Shown: positions 43,091-55,400 of the stretch, piece after piece | How positions within the stretch are numbered: the first letter of the stretch is position 1 | How the letters are laid out: every line of letters begins with the position of its first letter | NCBI GenBank assembly: GCA_048013815.1 | Contig: CM106585.1 | Location: 4,650,001-4,714,000 of the forward strand | Direction: 5' to 3' | Length of the DNA: 64,000 nucleotides | Source of the DNA: Setoptus koraiensis | Lineage: Eukaryota > Arthropoda | Position numbers and translations under genes: made by a program | Notes under the pieces: generated by a model | Told to the model about the DNA's origin: nothing | Database searches by the model: none | The model's input: the letters and a program-made list of their open reading frames with translations, nothing else

Positions 43091-43807
43091 ATGGTGAATA
43101 TGGCCAGAAATGATTTCAACAATAATGGTGAAAAGATTTGGGAGCTCACCGACTATGAAAAGGAACGCCTCCCTCAGGAGATAGTGATTGATAACACAGA
43201 GATTGGTGTCTCTCCTCGATCTTTACATAGGGAACTAATGTGTCCCATCTGTTTGGATATGCTTAATAATACTATGACAACACGTGAGTGTTTACACAGA
43301 TTTTGCGCAAATTGTATCACAACCGCTCTCAGGACCAGTAATAAGGAATGTCCAACATGCAGAAAGAAGATAATCTCTAAAAGATGTCTCAGGGCAGACC
43401 CGAACTTCGACAAATTAATCGCCAAGATATATCCGAATAGAGAGGAGTTTGACAAGAACCAAGAGAGCAAATCTTCTAGTATAATCAGAAGCGCTCCAGA
43501 ATGTGAAGTCATTTTAAAACCATTACACACCGGCTCAGATCCAAGCAAGATAAGATTTATGAAGACCTCATTAAATGCTACCATTGAACACATAACTAAA
43601 TATCTGGCCATGAGACCAGATGCAATGCAGGCTCCCAGCACAGGCAATGAAACAAAAATTTCTATTTGTGTATGTGCCGACAGATCTAGAGGCCATTATG
43701 AATCCCTCAACAATTCCAGTACTCTTGAAGAAATTAAGAAAAAGTATTGGCACGACAACAAACCATTGGAATTGTATCATTATGTAACATCAATGAATTC
43801 CTCTTAG
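43091..43807 (+). CDS. Sce/RING1: Polycomb RING1/RING2 E3 ligase, short linker
   Basis: Frame of 238 aa from the first in-frame ATG at 43091. RING1 is the catalytic subunit of Polycomb repressive complex 1 that ubiquitinates histone H2A. Blocks in order: [16 protein letters not shown] and [20 protein letters not shown]; a C3HC4 RING finger (Cys51, Cys54, then CLH, FCANC and CPTC); [20 protein letters not shown]; and a C-terminal RAWUL domain ([27 protein letters not shown], ending [15 protein letters not shown]). These align with vertebrate RING2 ([35 protein letters not shown]). Human RING2 is 336 aa; the loss lies almost wholly in the linker between RING and RAWUL, here about 35 residues. 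Frame choice is unambiguous. Confidence 0.95.
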   Translation: MVNMARNDFNNNGEKIWELTDYEKERLPQEIVIDNTEIGVSPRSLHRELMCPICLDMLNNTMTTRECLHRFCANCITTALRTSNKECPTCRKKIISKRCLRADPNFDKLIAKIYPNREEFDKNQESKSSSIIRSAPECEVILKPLHTGSDPSKIRFMKTSLNATIEHITKYLAMRPDAMQAPSTGNETKISICVCADRSRGHYESLNNSSTLEEIKKKYWHDNKPLELYHYVTSMNSS

Positions 43808-44240
43808 AAGGTAGCATAAAGAGAGGATTCTAGTTCGATGAAACCAAAAAATTCAACAGGGATTTGCATAATACTAGAAGCAATCTTAATAATTTATCAC
43901 TACCTCAAACCCTTTGCTATCCAATCATGGCTAAACTATCGCAATCTGTACTAGAAGAAATAGTTCAGATAAAATCAGATAATTAAGAAACTTTACATTT
44001 TGGCGCAATTTTTCTTACTCAACATTTATTTCTGGTCTGGTATATTTATCAACTGTTGATTGGTATATTCTATCAAGGAATCAACCACATGTTGCTTTGC
44101 AAGTGCAGTAGGGGTGATGGGGGTAAAAATAACTAACTGAGCCCTCCTTTTGGTTTTCTTAACGCTGACAAGAATATAAACTGCATAAACTTATTCGTGA
44201 TTTCAAATGATTATCCAGTTTTATTACCTAAATTCGATGA
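43808..44240. other. Intergenic; possible orphan terminal exon on -
   Basis: Mostly 3' flank of RING1. On the - strand, 44180-44026 is open and reads VKKTKRRAQLVIFTPITPTA, then KQHVVDSLIEYTNQQL, ending in TAA with AATAAA overlapping the stop; a TTTATGCAG acceptor-like site precedes it. It looks like a last exon, but no upstream exon on - was found, since the + strand ORF at 44241 occupies the adjacent DNA. Confidence 0.35.
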
Positions 44241-44510
44241 ATGGCCATAAAACCACAATCGCAATCAAAAATCAACGGTTCGATTGAATGCGAAATATCA
44301 CTCGATGGATATCTTAAAATAACGTCTCCATATCATCCCGATTTACATGAGCGACCTATGCGAACGATGGGTGCTTTTACCAATTTAATCGCTGATAGCA
44401 TCGAAAAGAATTGTTTGAACTATTCTGTTTACGGACATCTTGAAAGCAATGTAGTAATATTCTGCAAGAGCAGAGCTTATTCAACAAAGACTGCCCCCAT
44501 TCCATTCTAG
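44241..44510 (+). CDS. Small conserved-looking protein of 89 aa, unknown
   Basis: Frame from the ATG at 44241 to the stop at 44510. The sequence has ordinary globular composition: ECEISLDGYLKITSPYHPDL, then MGAFTNLIADSIEKNCLNYS and NVVIFCKSRAYSTK. The alternation of strand-like and helix-like segments vaguely recalls small roadblock-type subunits such as the Ragulator LAMTOR proteins, but no signature residues support that. It is convergent with INTS8, whose stop is 58 bp away. It may be a single-exon gene or one exon of a larger one. Confidence 0.45.
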   Translation: MAIKPQSQSKINGSIECEISLDGYLKITSPYHPDLHERPMRTMGAFTNLIADSIEKNCLNYSVYGHLESNVVIFCKSRAYSTKTAPIPF

Positions 44511-44568
44511 AGACACAAGAGCAAACGAGTTACTTTCCAACTTAGATGGATGAATTGTATTTCTTTTA

Positions 44569-45372
44569 TCAAAGATATTTTTTGGCCATAATTCGGTAGA
44601 ATCTTGCCCTCCTACTCTGCATAGCCTCAAACAAAATTTCTTCATTGTTGTTTTCGTTCAATTCCAATTGTCCAATCAACTGTATAAGACGACACTTACG
44701 TTCCAATTCGCCTCTTTTTGTATGAATATGTATAATGTATTCTAATAGTGTGATGTCCCATATACACTCATAGAGATCGTCACAGCAATCATTGCAAAAT
44801 CTTTCGTTCAATTGTTTGAACGCAACTCCATAATTCAAATTGCTAGTCATCTGATACAATACAACAGCTTGAGTATAACAACCTAGTTTGATACTACACT
44901 GTATCATCCTATTGATGACAGTTTCTTCTTCCGAATAGTTATTACTGAAATGTGTGAAATACTCAGTCATAATAATCAAAACCTCAACAAAGTTACCCAT
45001 TGCTTGAAAGTATTCTGCCCTAGACATATGTAACTCTCCCTTTATGGTTAATATGGTACAGTCATCTGGCTGATTGTTCATTTTCGGTTGAGAATCTAGA
45101 GTTAAAGCACGCAAAGGGGCCCGGGCGGCGTTTGTAGATAGAAACCGTTCATCTTTATCCTGAGAGGCCATTAATCCAAACATTTCTGTGGAACTATTAG
45201 TTGTCGCTGGCTTTATAAGTCTTATGTCTAGGTCAATCTCTGTATCATTTATATGGATTTCCTGATGTCCTTCATCCATATCTGATATCTCGCCCTCCTC
45301 GACATCGCCGATAGATTTTGGTTTCGTGCGAGATTGATTGAGAAAGGCCTCTATCCTTTGCTCTTCGTCCAT
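44569..45372 (-). CDS. INTS8: Integrator complex subunit 8, C-terminal part (5' cut by corrupted sequence)
   Basis: Readable frame of 267 aa ending MAKKYL. Integrator is the nuclear complex that cleaves snRNA and other nascent transcripts and attenuates paused Pol II; INTS8 helps recruit PP2A. The last 170 residues follow human INTS8 (995 aa) closely: INRMIQCSIKLGCYTQAVVL against IKRMIKCCSLLNCHTQVAIL; NYGVAFKQLNE against DYKTAFKSLQE; YECIWDITLLEYIIHIHTKR against YDYIWDVTILEYLTYLHHKR; and the final RARFYRIMAKKYL against KKKFLQAMAKLYF. The first 100 residues (EEGEISDMDEG and following) are acidic and do not align, so they are a linker, an intron read-through or the start of trouble. The ATG at 45372 lies five bases from the last normal G of the + strand, so it should not be trusted as the true start. 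The missing N-terminal 700 or so residues would lie under the corrupted tract. Confidence 0.85.
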   Translation of the reverse strand: MDEEQRIEAFLNQSRTKPKSIGDVEEGEISDMDEGHQEIHINDTEIDLDIRLIKPATTNSSTEMFGLMASQDKDERFLSTNAARAPLRALTLDSQPKMNNQPDDCTILTIKGELHMSRAEYFQAMGNFVEVLIIMTEYFTHFSNNYSEEETVINRMIQCSIKLGCYTQAVVLYQMTSNLNYGVAFKQLNERFCNDCCDDLYECIWDITLLEYIIHIHTKRGELERKCRLIQLIGQLELNENNNEEILFEAMQSRRARFYRIMAKKYL

Positions 45373-45376
45373 TTCA

Positions 45377-48300
45377 CTACAATCCCCCACCCACCCCCAC
45401 CCCCCCCCCCCACCCAAATTCAATACTATCCCATTCCTCCTCTCCCTTCCACTTTTAACACCACCCACATCACTCCCCCCCCCACAACATTCTCATACTC
45501 TTTTTCTCATCACACTCACATTCATCCTTCCACCTTACACCCACACCATCACATCTCAATCCCACTACCACCCCAAACACCCTCCCTCCCCACAACTAAC
45601 ACCTCCCATAAATTAAAATTCAACCTCAACCCTATCCCTTAAACAAAAACACCCGCTCCTTTCCCAAATCTATCATAGCCAACTATCACCCCTCCCCATC
45701 CCACTCTCATCCATTAACACCATACCCAACAACCCACCCTTCTCTTCAACCACATAACTTTCTCCACCAAAATCCATTTACCCAAATATCTTAAAATCTA
45801 CAACATCATATACAAACCCAAACTAACACCACAATTATCCTCCCATAACCACTTCATCACCCTAATACTACACCCCACTTAATAACACACCCTATAATAC
45901 AATACACCTCATCCACTCCAAATCCAACTTCTATCTAATCTAACCCAATACCTCCTCAAATCCCCATTCAATATATCTCACAAACATTATACACATTTCC
46001 CACCCACAACTCCACCACACCACAACACCCCCTCTTTCCATTCCCTACCTATAAATACAACACCATAATATCAATCCCCAATTCCCAATCCTCCCCCCCC
46101 ATCCTCCCAAAATAAATCTACACATCCCTCTATTTTTCCTCAAACCCTCCAACATTCCCCCACAAATCTCCCTCCCAACCAACACAAACCTAATTCCCTA
46201 CCATAAATCCACACAATATAAACTCCATTCACATTTTTCCTAAAATATTCCACTACATAAATCTCCAACAACACCAATCAACCCTCATACCTACACCCTC
46301 AACTAAACCCCCCAACAAAATCATAACCAACTCTCAATCCAATTACCCTCCCCTCTAACTCCACTTATCACATACCCATTTTCATCACATTCTCCTAACA
46401 AATCTCACACCATTATCACAACCTCAACCAATCCTATCCAAAAATCAATTCAATATTAAAACATTCAACCACTCCAAAATTACCACCCCCATTAACCACC
46501 AAATCCCACTTCACTCTTAACTCCTAAACACAACAATACCTTAACCTCCACCTTTTTTACATAATAAAAAAAACCCCCACCCCCCACATCCCATCCACCT
46601 CACATATTAATAAATTACTCCACACCCACCCCCCAACCCATAATAAACACACCCCCCTCCCAACCATAATCTACCCTCCCCCAATTCCCCCCATACACAT
46701 AAAAAACAAACAACATCAACAATCCACAAAAAACTAACCATCAATCTCATAAAATAATAATTCACTCCCATTTAATATTACTATCAAAAACAACCTCAAT
46801 CAAACTACAACATTCACACATAATACAAAATATTAAACTCTAACCTAGACCATCTAACATCAAACACCTCTCAACCAATTAAAAAATTTAAAACCATCAC
46901 CCCAACCATTAAATAATACTATTCCCCCTACAAAAACAACAAACAACCCTTACCATTCCAATATCTTTCAACCACAATTCCAACTCTCACATATTCCAAC
47001 CCCACCACTCCCCAAAAATAAACCAATCATATCATTTCTCTCATTCCAATTACTTCCATATACAATATAACATATAAACCCATTATCAAAAAATCTTACA
47101 ACACCAACAACATATAATGAACATATCTAGAGATTATAAAATTAAAAACCCACAATCCAACCAAACTTCTTAACATCAACTCACTCATCTAATCAAAATT
47201 TAATACAAACACAACAAAACTTCAAACAAATTTCAAACATACTCATAATTTACATCCATCTAACAAAAACTATCAACACAACAAAATCCATATTTCCCAC
47301 AAAAAAATATACCATCTATCTTAATATAAACCAAATCTCCCCACATATACACCCACCTATAATACAACTACAACAACCTCACACCCCTCATTTTCCCCCA
47401 ACTAAACATACCCTCATCTTCTATCCACCAACACATATAACACCATACAAAACACTTCTTTTTTAACCAAAACCACTATTATCTCACCCACACAAAAACC
47501 AACAATAATCCACAAAAATTCAACAACCCCCTCACTTCAACACAATACTAATAAACAACAAACAACCCCACACCTCATACACACAACTATCTAAACCTCC
47601 ATCATTTAATAATCATCTAACATACTCCTCATAACTACTAAATAAAAAAAACTAAAGAATACAATATCTTCAATAGAACAAATTATTCCTACAATTAAAT
47701 ATTAAATCACACCAAAAATCTAATCTACACATCCCCCCTTTCTATAAACTACTAATCAATTAAAAATTATTTCAAATCTAATCATAAGACCAGTAATAAA
47801 CCACAAAACAACTATTTACCCACCACCACCACCATATTAAATCCATTATAAACACTTCATCCACCTAACCTCATCTACTTCATCCCAAATTACCCACTCC
47901 CCTCATCAAACAACACTTCCCCATTCCAAAATCACTCTCCTCACTTAACACCCATTTACTAAAACTCAACACCACCTAAAACCCTTTATCCCCACTACCT
48001 CACCCACATCACTCTCCTCCTCTTTACCTAAATCCACTCAAAACCCCATATAAATCAAAAACACTTCAATCACCTCCCCTACCTCCACCCCCCCCCTACT
48101 CACATTCCCACATTTCTCCCCATCCTTTCACCAACCCCAACCACCAACTAAATAACCACCAACAACCAAAAACCCCTAATAAAAACAAAAATACAAATTC
48201 CCCTCATTCCCAACCCCACCACTATCTCCCAGATCAACAACTATACTGCCATACTACACACAAACAATCTCTTTCAATCATTAACACAAAAACTCAATAT

Positions 48301-51300
48301 AAACCACTCTCCACCATCCAACTCCCTAAACCAACCAATACATATCCCACAAATCAAAATCCCCACTAATAACCTACACCAAACCCCACAAACATATATC
48401 CAATAACTTCAAAAAATCCACTTTTCCACACCCACCCATTCCACCTCACCAAATCCCAACCACCACCCATACCCCCTTTATCAAACCCTACTAATCACTC
48501 AAACCCTCCCACACCAAAATAATTCAAACCTAATTCACTACAAGTTCTTCTAACGTATCTAGTTTAACTCCAATCACTATAAATTCTATCCACTTTTCTA
48601 ATTACAAACACTATCTTTACAAAAATATCAATTTTATTAACATTTAAAACTAATTCATTCCTTCTCACAAACAACATACACCCACACACACACAAAACAC
48701 ACACTAATAATAATTATCTTATCACATACACAAATATCCATCTCACCATCCATCCACCAAAAACCTACCCCCAAAATCACAAAAATACCCCAATCAACAA
48801 TCAATATCCCTAATACACCCCCAATCTTCACTACCTCCCTCCACAAACACACTTCCACACTCAAAATTACTAACCCTACACAACTAATCCCATTATTTTA
48901 CTCTAAAATCTTTCCTTACCCTAATCAACAACCAATAAATCAACAACCCAACATCCAACTCATCCACCCCCAATCCCCTCCCACTAAAACCATCATCACC
49001 ACCCAATATTACCCCTCTATCTAAACCCTACCCATCCAACCTCAAAATCACCACAACTACTCTCTAAACACCACTCAACACTTCACACATCCTCCAAACA
49101 TCCCTCACAACAACTACACTCCACCTCACCCTATAACCACATTTAAAAATCTAAAAAATCCCCATCCCCCTATTCCCCATCTCCTATTCCCCTACATCAC
49201 AACTACATCCCAACAAAACAACCAATTTACAAACCACCATAAATCCAAAATCCAAAACAAAATTAATCAATACTTAATACCTACCACTCATTCAACCCTC
49301 AATACCTTTTCTTTCCCTTAAACTCAATCTATCTATCACTTCACTATCATACTCCCCCTTAAATTCACAAACTCCAACTCCATCTCCTCAAATACACAAA
49401 TTTCCCTAACTCTCCTCCACTCACTTAAAATTCTTTAAAACCCCCATTAATAACTCCATTATCCATCAACAACACCCCCATCATCACACCTATACATCTA
49501 CCATACAATCCAATCCCACAAAAAACCTATTAAAATCACTACACACTCCCCCACATCACTATCTCCACATCCCATTATAAACAAAACCTCTACACTACAC
49601 TTCATCTCAAACCACCCATATTTTCCCCCTCTCAAACACAACAATAACACTCACACCCACCCACCACCACACCTCTTCACACCTCACCTTCACCCACTCT
49701 ACATACTACTACTATAACTCCTACTATATTACTACTCCCTCAAACCCCATCCACTCTTTCATTATCACATTCTCCCATCAAACCCCCCCACCATTATCCT
49801 CAAATTTCTCACTCACATCCCTCCTCATTCTCACTATCATCACCCCTCTCAATTATAAACATCAAAACCACTTTCCACCATATACAATAAATTCACATAA
49901 CCACCACCAACATCCCCCTATCTATAAACCCCTCAAAATCTCCCAATACACCCTACACTTCCTACACCTTCCATACCCCTCCCTCCTCACCACACCCCTC
50001 ATAACTTTCTCCTCCAATCCCCAACCATCCTCACACACTCCACTCTCTTCTAATCCCTCCCCTCTCTCACCACAACTACACCACCTCCTTACCTCCATAT
50101 CCTACCAAAACCCCCAACCCCTTACTCACCTCCCTCACCTCAAACATCCTCACCACCCATACCAATCCCACCACCACAATTCATCTCCTCATCCCATCCT
50201 TACTCCTTCCATCCCCCACCAAACACAAATATACATATCTCCTCAACTCTTACAAATCAACCCCCAACTACACAATCCTCCCAACCTCCCTACAATTCCT
50301 CAATTCCAATACACACATACCCACATCAACCACAACTCCTTACTCACCCTCTTTCAACACTAACTCATCAACCCCTTTCAAATCACACACACTCCTCCCA
50401 AACCACCAAACACCACACCACCCAAATACACCACCATCACCACACTCCATACCACTCATCCACTAACTCACCCACCTCACCACTCCCAAACCAAAATTTC
50501 AAAAACCAACACCCCAAACAAAATTACAAATTACAAAACACACCATAATAATTAAACACAACACCCTTCCACCCCATAATCAAATCCCTATCTACTTATC
50601 ATTTTTACCCACACCCACCCATCTCACAAATTAAAACAACCCTATCCCTCCACACCCCATCACCCCAACAACTATCAAACCCATCAACACTAAAACAACA
50701 CCCAACTCATCCATTCCACACCCACTCCCACCCCCACCCCTTAATCAATCCATCCCCACACATCATTCACAACCCCCCTAACACACACTAAACCATCTTC
50801 CACATTCCCTCATTATAAAACCCAAACCATATCACTCACTCCCCTCCAATAAATCCACAAATAAACTTCAAATCCCTCCATACTACCACAACATCCCTCT
50901 CCTTAACAACCCCCCCCTCATCCCAACCAAACTTCCCCTCTCCCTCTAACAAACCCAACTCATCTCCAATACAAAAAACACCCTCACAAAACATCACCAA
51001 TTACTCCAAATCACACAATCACTCACCCCCCCCAAAAACCATAATAAAATAACCCAACCAATACCACCATACACTCTCAACTACCAACATAATCCAAACC
51101 CATACAAACACTATATCATAACACCACCACTCATACTCCACCAATCCCACAAACTAACCAATAAATCCTCCCACCACAACCCAATCACTACAATCACCCC
51201 ACCCTATCTACACCCCACTAAATCACACCACATACAACAAATCATCCTAAAAAAATCACTAACAACATCCCATATATCCCACCACTACCACCACACTAAC

Positions 51301-52493
51301 CAATCAATCCTACAATCACTCACTACCCACAAAATAACCACATACCTACAATTACTCAAAACCAAAATTAATTCTCACACTTACCTCTCCTTCTTTCTAA
51401 CTCTCACTCCCTAACCACAAACAATCTCTTCCAACCACCCCCATCACAACTAATAATATTAAACACCTAACATACTTACACACATACACAAACACTCAAC
51501 TCACAAACCACAATCACACACCACATCCACTCCTCACACAAAATACATATCTCTCAATCAATCTCCTTCAACACAAAAAAACCCACACCCACCAAAATCA
51601 ACTAACACATCACCCCACCCACCACACAAAACACCCAATCAACACTCCTCAATCTATCTAAACTACACAATCACCTACACCCCACACAACCACACATCAC
51701 TTCCACCCCACACCCCCCACCCCCCCACCACAACCCCTCCCACAAACAACCAAACCCCCCACACCCCCAACCCCACAACACACCCCCCCACCCAACACCC
51801 ACCTACACCACCCAACAACCCCAACCACCCCCACATCCCACAAACACAACCACACCCCCCAAACCCACAACACTCCCCCCCAACACCCCACCCAAAACTC
51901 ACACAACCACACCCCCACCCCCACAACACCCACCACCCCACAACCACCCACCCAAACCACCCCCCACCTCACACCCACACCACCCCCCCACACACCATAA
52001 CACCACCCAAACACAAACCACCCACCACCCACAAACCACCCAACCCCCCACACCATCCCCCCTCACAACCACAACACCACCACCACATACATCCCCACCA
52101 CCCCACAACTCCACACCATACCCACCACACCCCACCCAAACATCCTACACCACACAACACCCCATCACCCCAATCCAACCTCACCCCCCCACACCCAACA
52201 ACAAACACCACACCATACACCCCAAACCCACAACACCCCCCACAAAATCACCACACCCCAACACCACACCAACACCACCACAACAAAAATCCAACACCAC
52301 ATCCCCACAAACACACCCAAACACAAATCCCCAAACACCAAACACCCACCCAACAACACCACCACACCCCCAACAAACCACCAACACCCCACACCCAACA
52401 ACCACCCCCACCAACCCACACCACAACACCACAACACCCAACAACACCACCAACACAAACCCACCCACCCAAACAACAAAACCAACAACACAT
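45377..52493. other. G-less low-alphabet tract, stage 1 (A/C/T)
   Basis: After a normal G at 45367, guanine nearly vanishes from the + strand: about a dozen occur up to 52.5 kb, mostly in small islands at 46,848, 47,119-47,132, 47,657-47,676, 47,788-47,792, 48,232-48,248 and 48,544-48,562. A, C and T remain at first in text-like mixtures. From about 51,670 T also becomes rare and the last one is near 52,493. A natural sequence with such an abrupt edge inside a coding exon is hard to believe. I take it as a failed consensus at a contig end. Open frames in it are meaningless. Confidence 0.8.
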
Positions 52494-55400
52494 CCAACAC
52501 CCCAACACACAACCCCAACACAAACACCACCCCACACCCACAAAAACCACCACAAAACCCACACCCCCACCCCAACACACAACCCCCCAAACACCCAACC
52601 CACACACAAACACCCAAACAAAACCACACACCACACCCAACCCCACAACCACCCCACCCACACAACAACCCCAAACCACCCCAAAACCCACACCAAACCC
52701 AACACCACAACACCACCACAAACAAACACCCACCACCCCCACAACCCACCCCCAAACCCACACAAACCACCAACACCCACCACACAAACACCCACCCCAA
52801 CACCACCCAACAAAACAACACAACACACACCCCACCACAACACCACCCAACCACCACAACCCCCCACAACCCACACCCACCACAACACAACACCACCACA
52901 CAAACCACAAACCCCCCACCCCACCCCAACAACACCACAACCCCCACACACCCCCACACCACAAACAACCCACCAACAACCCCCCCACCAACCACAACAC
53001 CAACACCCAACACCCCACAACACACCCCCAACCCCCACCACCACCCCACCACCACAACCACACACCACAAACCCCCACACAACACACCAAACCCCCCCCA
53101 CCCCACCACCCACCAACACCACACACACCACCCCACCCCCACAACCCCCCCACCACACCCAACCACACCCCACCAACACCCCCACCAACCACACAACACC
53201 CACACACCACACCCCCCACCCACCCCACACAACCCCACCACAACAACAAACACCACACCCCCAAACACCCACCACCACACCCACCAACCCCCACAACACC
53301 ACCAACACACACCAACCCCACACCCACAACACCACCCCCCAACACCCACCCCAACACCACCCACACACCCACCCCACCACAACACCCCAACACCCCACAC
53401 CACACAACCCACACCCCACAACACCCACCACCCCCCCAACACCACCACACCACAAACCACCCCCACCCACAACACCCCACCACAACCACCCCACCCACAC
53501 CACCAACACAACCACAACCCCCACCACAACACCCCACAACCCACCCACACCACACCCCCCACCACAACACCCACCACAACACCCAACACACACCCCCCAA
53601 CCACCCCCACAACCCCCCCCACCCCACCACAAACAACACACCACCCCCAACACCACCCACCCCCCACCCCCACCAACACCAACACCACCCACCCCCACAC
53701 CCCCACCCACCCCACACCCACCCCAACACCAACAACCCACACACCAACACCCCCCACAACCCCCCCAACCCCCCACCCCCCACCACCCCCACACAACACC
53801 CCACCACACACCACCACCAACCCCCACAACCCACACCCACACCCCACACCCCCACAAACCCCCCACCACCCACACCACCCACAAACACACCAACACCCCA
53901 CCCCACCACCCCACACCACCCCCACCCACCACACCACCACCCCCACACCACACACCACCCACAACCCCCAACACCCCCCCACCCACCCCACCACCACCCA
54001 CACACCCCACCCCACCAACACCAACACCACCAACACCACCCCACCACCACCACCCACACCCCACCAACACCCACCCCCAACAACACCACACACCACCACC
54101 ACCAAACACCCCCACACCAACCCACACCCCCCACCCCACACCCACCAACACCAACCCCCCACAACCCCACACACACCACCCCACCCCACCACACCCAACA
54201 CCACCCCCACACCACAACCCCCCAACACCACCCCACCACCACACCCACCCACCCCCCCACCACCCCCACCCCACCCCACCACAACACCCCAACCCCCACC
54301 ACACCACACCCCCAACCCCCCCACCCCCCCACCAAACACAACACCACCACACCACACCACCCACAACACCCACAACCCCACCCCCCAACACCCCCCCACA
54401 CCCCCCACCACAACCAACCACCCAACACACCCACACAACCCCCACACACCCCCACCCCACACAAACACCCACCACCCCCACAAACACCACACCACCCACA
54501 CCCCCACACCCACCCCCCCACCCCACCCCACCAACACCACCCACACCCCCACACCCACAACCCCACACCCCCACACCCCCCCACCACCACCCCCCAACAC
54601 CACCACAACCACCACCCCACACACCCCACCCCCCACAACCCCCACCACACAAACCACCCCACACACCCCACACACCCCACACACCACCACCCACCACAAC
54701 CCCCCCCACACCACCCACCCCCCCACACCCACCCAACACCACACAACCACCCCACACCCCCACACCCCCCCCACCCCCAACCACCACCAACAACACCACA
54801 CACCCCCCAACCCCACCACACCCCACCCCACCACCACAACACACCCACACCCCACCCCCCCAACCCACACCAACACCCCCACCCACCCACCCAACAACAC
54901 CCACAAACCACCCACCCCCCCACACCCCACCACCACCACCCCCCCCACCACCCCACACACCCACCAACACCCCCCAACACCACACCCACCACACCAACCC
55001 CCCCAACCCCCACCCCCACAACCACACACAACACCACCCACCCCCCAACACCCACCACCCACCCCCCCCAAACCCCCACACCCACCACCACACCCCACAC
55101 ACCCCCACCACACCCACCCCCCACCACCCCACACCACACCACCCACCCCCACCACCCCCCACCCACACCCCACACACCCCCCCACCACACCCAACCACCA
55201 CACCACCCACACCCCCCCACCCAACCCACCACCCACACCCCCCAACCAACCCCCACCCACACCCCACCCCCCCCCAACCCCACCCCACCCCCAACCCACC
55301 CACCACAACAACACCCCACCACACCACACAACCCCCCACCCCCCCACCCCCCACCACACCCACACCCACCAACCCCCACCACACCCACACCCCCCCACCC

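Noticed and set aside
45334-45642. Pro/His/Thr-rich + frames at the start of the G-less tract
   Set aside because: They begin inside the INTS8 antisense and run into the corrupted tract; composition alone keeps them open.
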